This document shows, piece by piece, positions 1-4,817 of a DNA stretch of 6,215 nt. How positions within the stretch are numbered: position 1 is the stretch's first letter; every line of letters begins with the position of its first letter. Source of the DNA: Actinomycetota bacterium (GTDB taxonomy: Bacteria; Actinomycetota; Acidimicrobiia; Acidimicrobiales; CADCSY01). The DNA lies in contig JACOTK010000069.1 of the NCBI GenBank assembly GCA_016178435.1, positions 1 to 6,215 on the forward strand. Reading direction: 5' to 3'. A program made the position numbers and the translations under genes. The notes beneath the pieces were generated by a model. The model was not told the DNA's origin. It made no database searches and saw only the letters and a program-made list of their open reading frames with translations.

Positions 1-410
1 CGTTAACTTGGGATGGCACCTCACTGTGGCGTGTCACAGGTGCTCGAGCCACGGTGTCGGGGATCGTTGTGCACAAGGTGGGTCGAACGACCGGCCTGTC
101 GAACGGAACGGTGTCCGGGACTTGTGTGAATTCAGGGGTTGTAGGAGACACGAGCCTCATGTATCTGTGTGAAGCAGTTTCAGATATGGTCGTTGACTCG
201 GGGGACAGTGGCTCACCGGTGTTCCAGATTACGAATTCTCCCATGGCGAATGACGTTGCCTTCCTGGGACTTGTTTGGGGGAGCGGCACGGACAGTGCTG
301 GAAACTTCATCTCTTTTTATACTCCCTACGATGGCATCAAGTCTGATCTGAGCCCGGCCAACAAGTCACTGCTGTCGGTCTGTGCAACCGGGTTCACCAC
401 GGGCTGTTAG
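1..410 (+). CDS. Secreted trypsin-like (S1 family) serine protease, 3' part only
   Basis: The reading frame is open from the window edge (first full codon at position 3) to the TAG at 408-410, so the gene starts upstream; the GTG at 54 is an internal valine, not a start. About 135 residues are visible. They contain a KVGRTTGLSNGTV block and then the GDSGSP motif at nucleotides 201-218, whose serine codon (207-209) is the expected catalytic nucleophile of chymotrypsin-fold peptidases. The strand after it (FLGLVWGSG) matches the substrate-binding wall after the active serine in this fold. The catalytic His and Asp and any signal peptide or propeptide lie outside the window. Four cysteines (two before GDSGSP, two at the extreme C-terminus) suggest disulfides and an extracytoplasmic location. 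The next gene starts 11 bp downstream, so the two are probably cotranscribed. Base composition is lower in GC than the genes to the right. The family call is firm; the substrate is unknown. Confidence 0.85.
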   Translation, partial: LTWDGTSLWRVTGARATVSGIVVHKVGRTTGLSNGTVSGTCVNSGVVGDTSLMYLCEAVSDMVVDSGDSGSPVFQITNSPMANDVAFLGLVWGSGTDSAGNFISFYTPYDGIKSDLSPANKSLLSVCATGFTTGC

Positions 411-414
411 GGGA
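409..414 (+). promoter_or_regulatory. Ribosome binding site for the 422 gene
   Basis: AGGGGA lies 7 nt before the ATG at 422 and overlaps the TAG stop of the protease gene. It supports ATG 422 as the start and fits translation in tandem with the protease. Confidence 0.7.
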
Positions 415-421
415 AGAATCC

Positions 422-1087
422 ATGCTTACCAAGGTACTGATCATGGCCATGATATTTCTTGGGCCTGCCTCTCTGGGGACACCTTCGTCGGTGCCCAAAG
501 AAGTGGTGGGCGAAAGCGGGGATCAACCGTACATTGCCATCGAGAAGTTCGTGCCCGGTTTTGCCGGTATGTACCTTGAAGGTATGTACCTTGAAGGCAC
601 ATCTGTCATACACATCATGCTTCAGGAGCCGACCGATGAGGCGCTCGAGCAGGCAAGGATATTGGTACTCGGCAGCATCCTGGGCAACGACGTCCAATAC
701 CGTGGCGCAACGGCGGTCGCCCACCGCGCCGACTACTCCTATTCGGAATTGGCCAAGTGGAAAGACATTGCAACCGCTCAAATGGGGGCGCACAATTCGC
801 ATTCGGTCGGCATCGGACAGAAGGAGAATCGCCTACTTCTTGGGCTGGACAAAGAGTCCCTTGCCCCTGGAAAAGTGATCGATGATTTGGTGCAGCGAGG
901 GGTTCCGAAAGAGGCGATCCTGATCTTCGAAGATAGCGGTGTTCAAACATTACCGATTATTGAAGATCCTCCTTATGCCCTTTATGCGCTCCTGATCGTT
1001 GCTCTCCTGGGACTGGGCCTTGTCGGGTGGGCCATTCAGCGCAAGGTGTCTCGATCGTTGCAGCGAGGTAGGGAGCGGACTTCTTGA
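422..1087 (+). CDS. Exported single-pass membrane protein, resembling the N-terminal domain of secreted S1 peptidases
   Basis: A 221-residue protein starting at ATG 422 behind a good ribosome binding site. Residues 1 to about 20 form a hydrophobic signal peptide. Residues about 184-205 form a strong transmembrane helix followed by a basic tail (QRKVSRSLQRGRER), so the predicted topology is an exported domain of about 160 residues anchored by its C-terminus. The exported part contains FAGMYLEG, a later YSYSELAKWKD stretch and KENRLLLGLD followed by a GVPKEAI segment. From memory, this order (GMYLDG-like start, Y-S-aromatic-L-x-x-W, D/E-x-x-NRL, GIP-x-x-AV) occurs in N-terminal regions of some bacterial secreted serine proteases; no Pfam name can be given and no search was run. 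Its position directly behind a trypsin-like protease gene suggests a role as partner, inhibitor or chaperone of that enzyme, which is inference. A 15-bp tandem duplication lies inside the gene, and GC content is low relative to the rest of the window. Confidence 0.8.
   Translation: MLTKVLIMAMIFLGPASLGTPSSVPKEVVGESGDQPYIAIEKFVPGFAGMYLEGMYLEGTSVIHIMLQEPTDEALEQARILVLGSILGNDVQYRGATAVAHRADYSYSELAKWKDIATAQMGAHNSHSVGIGQKENRLLLGLDKESLAPGKVIDDLVQRGVPKEAILIFEDSGVQTLPIIEDPPYALYALLIVALLGLGLVGWAIQRKVSRSLQRGRERTS
566..595 (+). repeat. 15-bp perfect tandem duplication, in frame
   Basis: GGTATGTACCTTGAA occurs twice back to back (566-580 and 581-595), encoding GMYLE twice. The length is a multiple of three, so the frame is kept. 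It looks like a recent slippage event, or possibly an assembly or PCR artefact. Confidence 0.9.
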
Positions 1088-1398
1088 GAGGCGCTGCCCG
1101 CGGGCCAGTGTTCGAGCGAGTCGAGGTGGTCGCTGCACGCGTATGACACGCCGGCTTCGGCGGCCCACCCGAAGGTCACGGTATGGGGCGAATCCCTGGA
1201 GCCGATGTCCTACGCCACCATCCTCTCACCGTCTTTCCTGCACCTCGCGCGCCGGCGTGGACGGTGGCCCGCCCAGGCGGTTCCCGGCCCATCCTCCAAG
1301 GCCACGAGAAAGTAATCGAGGATCTCATCGCGCCCGTGACCTTCGACTCTGACGATACGTCGGGCCGGCGCTCTATCGTGACGGGCGGAGGTATGCCC
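1088..1398 (+). other. Gene-poor junction between the low-GC and high-GC segments
   Basis: This 311-bp stretch carries no gene I can support. Several frames are open because the DNA is GC-rich, and their translations are rich in Arg, Pro and Ser without recognisable domains. The frame of the preceding gene stays open after its TGA until a TAA at 1313-1315 and contains HPKVTVWGESL, faintly like the first block of an SGNH/GDSL hydrolase (VTVWGDSL), but there is no convincing start and the likeness ends there. The lipoprotein frame is also open back to 1183. I see no clear terminator behind the 1087 stop. The right end should contain the promoter and leader of the lipoprotein gene, but no convincing -35/-10 pair is visible. 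Confidence 0.5.
1387..1392 (+). promoter_or_regulatory. Ribosome binding site deciding the lipoprotein start
   Basis: GGAGGT directly abuts ATG 1393, which is too close for initiation there. It lies 6 nt before ATG 1399 and 9 nt before ATG 1402, so one of those two is the likely start even though the frame is open back to 1183. Confidence 0.65.
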
Positions 1399-2031
1399 AT
1401 GATGGCTGCCATGCACTCGAAGGCCGACTGGGGAACATCACGACCACGCCGCCGCCACGCGACGGTCGCAACAGCCGTCGCTGCGTCTTTGATCGGTACT
1501 CTGCTCCTCAGCGGGTGCGGAGACGACGCTGACACGAGGGCCGCGACGACCACGTCGACGCGGAATGCACGCCGGACCACGACCACGACAACACCCGGTA
1601 CCGGCACGACCGCCTCCGCCGGCATGGCGGTGATCCTTGCTCCACCGGGCCGGTTGCCCATGAAGGACGTCACGTCGACGATCACCGCGCGTTTTCCAAC
1701 CCCAATCACCGCCGAAGATCCCTTGACGATGTCGAACGAAACCATCAAGCAACTGCGTTCCAACTTCGAGGCCGGCGGATACTCCGCAAACCTGAGCGGT
1801 GTCAGCAACGTGGGCATCGAGCGCGAAGGTCGTCCGTTGGGCTCGGTCGTAGCGGCAGTGTTCGAAGTCCGAAATCAAGAGGCGAGCGGCGACGACACCA
1901 CGGCAGGCTATGACCTCGTCTTCACCTACGAACGCGACGACTCCGGCACCTGGCGGATCGCCAAGGTCGAGGAGCAACGAATCTGTAGCCGTGGAATCTC
2001 GAGCAGCAGCGGCGAGTGGCTCTGTGTGTGA
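1399..2031 (+). CDS. Putative lipoprotein, function unknown
   Basis: A predicted 210-residue precursor starting at ATG 1399 (ATG 1402 is equally possible), chosen because GGAGGT lies just upstream. The N-terminus is basic (RPRRRH, residues 15-20), followed by a hydrophobic stretch ending in a lipobox LLSGC, so Cys40 would be lipidated and the protein tethered outside the membrane. Residues about 41-75 form a Thr/Asp/Arg-rich low-complexity linker with a run of six threonines. The remaining roughly 135 residues are a soluble domain containing ARFPTPITAEDPLTMSNETI and an alternating strand pattern YDLVFTYERDDSGTWRIAKVEE, typical of small alpha+beta extracytoplasmic domains such as NTF2-like folds, though I cannot assign the family. 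Cys196 and Cys209 near the C-terminus may form a disulfide. It is flanked by non-coding stretches and appears monocistronic. The lipoprotein call is good; no function can be stated. Confidence 0.8.
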   Translation: MMAAMHSKADWGTSRPRRRHATVATAVAASLIGTLLLSGCGDDADTRAATTTSTRNARRTTTTTTPGTGTTASAGMAVILAPPGRLPMKDVTSTITARFPTPITAEDPLTMSNETIKQLRSNFEAGGYSANLSGVSNVGIEREGRPLGSVVAAVFEVRNQEASGDDTTAGYDLVFTYERDDSGTWRIAKVEEQRICSRGISSSSGEWLCV

Positions 2032-2223
2032 ACGCGACCGGAACGCCAAACGACGTGAACGCTCGCGCCACCTGGGTCGCTTGGCTTGGAGAGCATCGAC
2101 GCGCTGGTGATACTCCTCGACGCGACAAGTGCCCCTCTTCCTGGGACGATGCGTAGCGAGCAAGCGCCACATCGCCGGACAGAGGAGCACGCGACAGGTG
2201 AACGCCGCCACCCCAGTGAACGC
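2028..2223 (+). repeat. Four dispersed copies of GTGAACGC upstream of the isomerase-like gene
   Basis: The octamer GTGAACGC occurs at 2028-2035 (overlapping the lipoprotein stop), 2055-2062, 2198-2205 and 2216-2223, all in the same orientation. I found no further copy on either strand of the window by eye. The last copy ends 24 bp before the GTG start at 2248. They may be binding sites for a regulator of the 2248 gene, or remnants of a degenerate repeat. Otherwise the 216-bp gap 2032-2247 shows no gene, RNA or clear terminator. TTAATC at 2235-2240 is a weak -10 candidate. Confidence 0.55.
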
Positions 2224-2247
2224 TTGTTTCAGGATTAATCTGGCCGG

Positions 2248-2658
2248 GTGCGGATTGCCGTTGGTTCCGATGACCCTGCACCCCTGGTGGAACAGCTGAT
2301 CGCGTGGCTCTGCGAGCACGGTCACGAGGTTGTGCGGGTGGGAGATGGCGCTCTCTGGCCCGAGGTCGGCAGGCGTGTGGCTGAGGCCGTGGCACATGGT
2401 CGCGCCGATCGTGGCGTCGTTTGTTGTTGGACGGGCACAGGGGTCGCCATCGCTGCGAACAAGGTGGGCGATGTCCGCGCCGCACTGTGCACCGATGCCG
2501 AGACCGCTCGTGGCGCCCGTCGCTGGAACGACGCGAACGTCCTGGCGCTCAGCCTGCGTCTGACATCGGCGGCAATCGGCGTCGAGATCCTCGAGGCGTT
2601 CCTGGACACCGAGCCCGATCCGGCCGAGCAGGCCACCATCGCCCAGGTGCAACCTTGA
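2248..2658 (+). CDS. RpiB/LacA/LacB family sugar-phosphate isomerase homologue, divergent active site
   Basis: 136 residues from a GTG start at 2248; no strong ribosome binding site is visible, so a leaderless mRNA is possible. The family signature is clear: an N-terminal strand MRIAVGSDD, then GVVCCWTGTGVAIAANKV, then VRAALC and RRWNDANVLALSLR. This family interconverts aldose and ketose phosphates (ribose-5-P/ribulose-5-P for RpiB) in the cytoplasm. Cys60 aligns with catalytic Cys66 of Escherichia coli RpiB and the anion-hole-like GTG-x-AANK segment is kept. However, the residue after Cys60 is Trp instead of Gly, the position of E. coli His10 is Asp9 (GCDH becomes GSDD), and the ring-opening His99 (RQHND) is Trp93 (RRWND). 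The protein is also slightly shorter than typical RpiB (about 150). It is therefore unlikely to be an ordinary ribose-5-phosphate isomerase; a different sugar phosphate or an open-chain substrate is plausible. Its stop overlaps the rnhB start. Confidence 0.85.
   Translation: MRIAVGSDDPAPLVEQLIAWLCEHGHEVVRVGDGALWPEVGRRVAEAVAHGRADRGVVCCWTGTGVAIAANKVGDVRAALCTDAETARGARRWNDANVLALSLRLTSAAIGVEILEAFLDTEPDPAEQATIAQVQP
2645..2649 (+). promoter_or_regulatory. Ribosome binding site for rnhB
   Basis: AGGTG lies inside the end of the isomerase-like gene, 5 nt before the TTG at 2655. It supports the unusual TTG start. Confidence 0.5.
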
Positions 2659-3341
2659 AGACGAAGGCCCCCAACCTGACCACGGAACGGCGGCTGTTCG
2701 GTGAGGGGCACCGTCTGATCGCCGCCGTCGACGAGGTTGGTCGAGGAGCGCTCGGTGGCCCGGTGAGTGTTGGCGTGGTGGTCGTCGATGCGAGTGTCCG
2801 CCGAGGGGTTGCCGGTGTCCGTGACTCGAAGCTGTTGAGCCACAGCGCACGCACGAAGCTGGTTCCCCGGATCAAGCGCTGGGGCGTGGCCCATGCGGTC
2901 GCGCATGCATCGGCCGGCGAGATCGACCAGGTCGGGATCCTGCGAGCGCTGCGTCTGGCGGGGGAGCGGGCGCTTGCGTCACTCGCGGGGTCCTCGATCG
3001 TGCCTGATTGTGTCCTGCTCGACGGCAACTACGACTGGCTCACCCGTCCTGAATCCAGCCCGTTCTCGCCACCGGCGCCCCAGGTCGTTCCCCGGGTGGA
3101 GTTGCTCATCAGGGCCGATCTCACGTGCGCGTCGGTGGCTGCCGCCGGCGTGTTGGCCAAGGTCGAGCGTGATGGGCTGATGGAGAGCTTGGCCACGGTG
3201 CACCCCGGTTACGGCTGGGAGCACAACCGTGGGTACGCGACCGAATTGCATCGATCCGCGCTGGAAGCCATGGGTCCCTGCTCGCAGCATCGGCAGAGTT
3301 GGAACCTGCCCGCTAGGAGCTCTTTTGGGTGCCGACCTTGA
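2655..3341 (+). CDS. rnhB: Ribonuclease HII
   Basis: RNase HII cuts the RNA strand of RNA-DNA hybrids and starts removal of single ribonucleotides misincorporated into DNA. The product is 228 residues from TTG 2655. This is the only sensible start near the domain boundary: no other start codon lies between it and the conserved N-terminal strand, AGGTG precedes it, and TTGA overlaps the upstream stop by 4 nt, a typical coupling arrangement. The catalytic acidic set is complete: Asp26 and Glu27 in AAVDEVGRG, Asp123 in LLDG, and Asp155 in IRADLTCASVAAAGVLAKV. The GRG motif (29-31) that senses the ribonucleotide 2'-OH is present, as are the later HPGYGWEHNRGYAT and HRQSW blocks (Trp where Phe is usual). 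Length is normal for the family. The gene is not in the rplS-lepB-rnhB neighbourhood common in bacteria. Its last 29 bp overlap the convergent acyl-CoA dehydrogenase gene. Confidence 0.95.
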   Translation: MKTKAPNLTTERRLFGEGHRLIAAVDEVGRGALGGPVSVGVVVVDASVRRGVAGVRDSKLLSHSARTKLVPRIKRWGVAHAVAHASAGEIDQVGILRALRLAGERALASLAGSSIVPDCVLLDGNYDWLTRPESSPFSPPAPQVVPRVELLIRADLTCASVAAAGVLAKVERDGLMESLATVHPGYGWEHNRGYATELHRSALEAMGPCSQHRQSWNLPARSSFGCRP

Positions 3342-4599
3342 GCTCTCGGAAGGGCGTCTTGGAGTCGATGCCCGGATCCTTGGGAAGACCGAGCACGCGC
3401 TCGCCCACGATGTTGCGCATGACCTCATCCGAACCGCCGGCGATGCGCATGGCGGGGGTGCCGAGCAGGAGGTTGCCCCACGAGTAGGTGCCCCACTCGC
3501 CGGTGTCGGCGGTGAGGCGCGGTCCGAGGACCTTGGCAACGAAGTTGTTGACCATGACGAGGTTCTTGGTCAAGGCCATCTTGCCGATCGACATCTCCGG
3601 CCCAGGCGTCGCTCCCGCCTTCATCTTGTCGGCGGCCCGCTGGTTCGTGTACTTCGCGACCTGGAAGTTGATGTAGATGTTGGCCAACTCGTTGCGGAAC
3701 AGGAGGTCGTCGGCGAGACCGAAGTGGCGGAGCATCTCGATGAGACGTGCCGTGTTGGCAACGCCCATGCCGCCGCCCATGCCGCCGCCGATGGATGCCC
3801 GTTCGTTCATGAGGGTGGTGATGGCCACGCCCCAGCCCTCGTTCACGTCACCGAGGCGATGATGGTCGGGCACGCGCACGTCGGTGAAGAAGACCTCGTT
3901 GAAGGCGGCGCCGCCGGTCATCTGGCGAAGCGGACGGACCTCGACGCCCGGAGCCTTCATGTCCACCATGAAGCCGGTGAGGCCCTTGTGCTTCGGAAGA
4001 TCGGGATTGGTGCGACAGATGATCTCGCCGATGTCGCTGTAGTGCGCACCGGAGGTCCAGACCTTCTGTCCGTTCAGCACCCACTCGTCGCCGTCGCGCT
4101 CGGCCTTGCACTGCAGGCTGGCGAGATCGGACCCTGCTCCGGGCTCACTGAAGAGCTGGCAACCGACGATCTCGCCGCTGTGCATCTTCTGCAGATAGAG
4201 GTCCTTGGCATGGTCGGTGCCGTGTGCGAGGAGGGTGGGGGCGACCATGCCGAGTCCGATGCCGAAGAAGCCCATGTCGGGCGTCTCGTACTTCGCCTCG
4301 AGGGACGCGTAGATGCGGTCGTAGGTCGCGGGCAGCTCCCGGCCGCCGTAGGCCTTGGGTCCGGTGATCCATGCCAGGCCGGCGGCAGCGCGCTTTCCGC
4401 GCCAGGCCTTGGCCTTGGCGAGCTCCACCTGCTCCTCGGCACGATCCACATCCTCGAACAGGCCGATGTCGTCCTCGCCCTCGCCCCAGACAACCTTTTG
4501 CTCATCGGCTTTGGCCGGCTTGTCCGCGCGAAGCTTGCTGTTCGACTCGAGGAAGGCGGTGACCTCCTGGGTGAACTGCTCTTCGGTGATGTCGGCCAT
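3313..4599 (-). CDS. Acyl-CoA dehydrogenase (FadE-like)
   Basis: A cytoplasmic FAD enzyme that introduces a trans-2 double bond into an acyl-CoA thioester, as in beta-oxidation or steroid and branched-chain breakdown. 428 residues from ATG at 4599, chosen because AGAGGGGG lies 7 nt upstream. Domains in order: helical N-terminal region (about 1-145), beta domain with CQLFSEPGAGSD (147-158) and EWVLNGQKVWTSGAHYSD, then the C-terminal helical domain with NEGWGVAITTLMNER and the closing AGGSDEVMRNIVGERVLGLP. The glutamate that serves as catalytic base in medium-chain enzymes (in YEGT) aligns with Gly388, while Glu266 in LMNER aligns with the alternative base position of isovaleryl-CoA dehydrogenase (Glu254), so Glu266 is the likely base. 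The enzyme is somewhat longer than the 380-390 residues of the classic family because of an extended, charged N-terminus. The substrate cannot be read from sequence. Its 3' end overlaps rnhB; its 5' leader is rich in inverted repeats. Confidence 0.93.
   Translation of the reverse strand: MADITEEQFTQEVTAFLESNSKLRADKPAKADEQKVVWGEGEDDIGLFEDVDRAEEQVELAKAKAWRGKRAAAGLAWITGPKAYGGRELPATYDRIYASLEAKYETPDMGFFGIGLGMVAPTLLAHGTDHAKDLYLQKMHSGEIVGCQLFSEPGAGSDLASLQCKAERDGDEWVLNGQKVWTSGAHYSDIGEIICRTNPDLPKHKGLTGFMVDMKAPGVEVRPLRQMTGGAAFNEVFFTDVRVPDHHRLGDVNEGWGVAITTLMNERASIGGGMGGGMGVANTARLIEMLRHFGLADDLLFRNELANIYINFQVAKYTNQRAADKMKAGATPGPEMSIGKMALTKNLVMVNNFVAKVLGPRLTADTGEWGTYSWGNLLLGTPAMRIAGGSDEVMRNIVGERVLGLPKDPGIDSKTPFRELKVGTQKSS
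3764..3787 (-). repeat. 12-bp tandem repeat inside the acyl-CoA dehydrogenase gene
   Basis: CCCATGCCGCCG (plus-strand reading) occurs twice in tandem, followed by a partial third copy with one change. On the coding strand it gives a Gly-Gly-Gly-Met pattern at residues about 271-279, just after the presumed catalytic Glu266. It keeps the frame. Confidence 0.8.
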
Positions 4600-4606
4600 G
4601 GTGTTT

Positions 4607-4614
4607 CCCCCTCT
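4607..4614 (-). promoter_or_regulatory. Strong ribosome binding site for the acyl-CoA dehydrogenase
   Basis: On the minus strand AGAGGGGG stands 7 nt before the ATG at 4599, a near-ideal Shine-Dalgarno placement that fixes the start codon. Confidence 0.8.
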
Positions 4615-4620
4615 GGAACG

Positions 4621-4640
4621 AACGTGTTGGGCGACACGTT
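4621..4640. promoter_or_regulatory. Inverted repeat, possible operator of the acyl-CoA dehydrogenase gene
   Basis: AACGTGT (4621-4627) and ACACGTT (4634-4640) form a perfect 7-bp inverted repeat with a 6-bp spacer, 21 bp upstream of the acyl-CoA dehydrogenase start codon. The size and symmetry fit a dimeric repressor site, for example of the TetR family that often controls fatty-acid genes in actinobacteria; no such regulator gene is in view. On the minus strand TAACGT inside it could serve as a -10 element, which would place the operator over the promoter. It could alternatively be a weak RNA hairpin in the leader. Confidence 0.45.
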
Positions 4641-4675
4641 AGACGCGTCCCCAAGCTGCCGCACGTAAGGGGTTG

Positions 4676-4781
4676 AGCGGATAGGTCACCCTGTGAGAAC
4701 GACACGATTCGTTCCGCCAGTCTTCGCCTGGCGAAACACCGCCTGTATCCAATGGAGCCCCACCTATCCGCTGGGGCTCCA
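4676..4781 (-). other. Candidate structured RNA/DNA element with loop-to-distal complementarity
   Basis: Several nested pairings occur in 106 bp. A strong hairpin (arms 4753-4761 and 4773-4781) has the 11-nt apical sequence ACCTATCCGCT (4762-4772), which is the exact reverse complement of AGCGGATAGGT at 4676-4686. Between these two arms lie two directly abutting hairpins: GAACGA/TCGTTC (4697-4702 with 4709-4714) and CGCCAG/CTGGCG (4715-4720 with 4728-4733). The distal arm is itself framed by a weak 4-bp pairing AGGG/CCCT (4668-4671 with 4689-4692), so a kissing-loop or pseudoknot fold is conceivable. On the minus strand the element sits between the hydroxy-acid enzyme stop and the acyl-CoA dehydrogenase start, so it could be the leader of the latter or the 3' end of the former. 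It matches no RNA family I recognise. Confidence 0.4.
4753..4781 (-). terminator. Hairpin, possible terminator of the hydroxy-acid dehydrogenase gene
   Basis: TGGAGCCCC (4753-4761) pairs perfectly with GGGGCTCCA (4773-4781), with an extra A-T pair closing the loop. It starts 36 bp beyond the stop of the minus-strand gene ending at 4818. Only TT follows the stem on the minus strand, so it lacks a real U-tract. It is a weak intrinsic terminator at best and may instead be part of the larger structured element. Confidence 0.45.
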
Positions 4782-4817
4782 AGGACCCAGCCGACGATGC
4801 GCCAGGAGGGTTCGCGT

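Noticed and set aside
54..410. GTG 54 as the real start of the protease
   Set aside because: The frame is open and protease-like upstream to the window edge, and a 118-residue product would lack the catalytic His and Asp and any signal peptide.
1096..1105. GC-rich palindrome GCCCGCGGGC region after the 1087 stop as a terminator
   Set aside because: It has no loop and no T-rich tail; such palindromes are common in high-GC DNA.
1183..1398. Longer start of the lipoprotein at 1183
   Set aside because: It would place 72 unrelated residues before the signal peptide, and GGAGGT is positioned for ATG 1399/1402.
2421..2654. Longer start of RNase HII inside the isomerase gene
   Set aside because: The extra residues are the out-of-frame translation of the isomerase gene and are Arg-rich; family homology starts just after TTG 2655.
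1438..2850. 470-codon open frame on the minus strand across the lipoprotein, isomerase and rnhB genes
   Set aside because: It spans three supported plus-strand genes and gaps and its product is Arg/His/Ser-rich without recognisable motifs; a high-GC shadow.
3229..4668. 479-codon open frame on the plus strand across the whole acyl-CoA dehydrogenase gene
   Set aside because: It mirrors a well-supported gene, is rich in His/Asp/Val/Gly with no domain, and long antisense frames are expected opposite high-GC coding DNA.
4712..4735. The CGCCAG/CTGGCG hairpin as an independent terminator
   Set aside because: The stem is only 6 bp with a bulge beyond it and no U-tract on either strand; it is better treated as part of the larger structured region.
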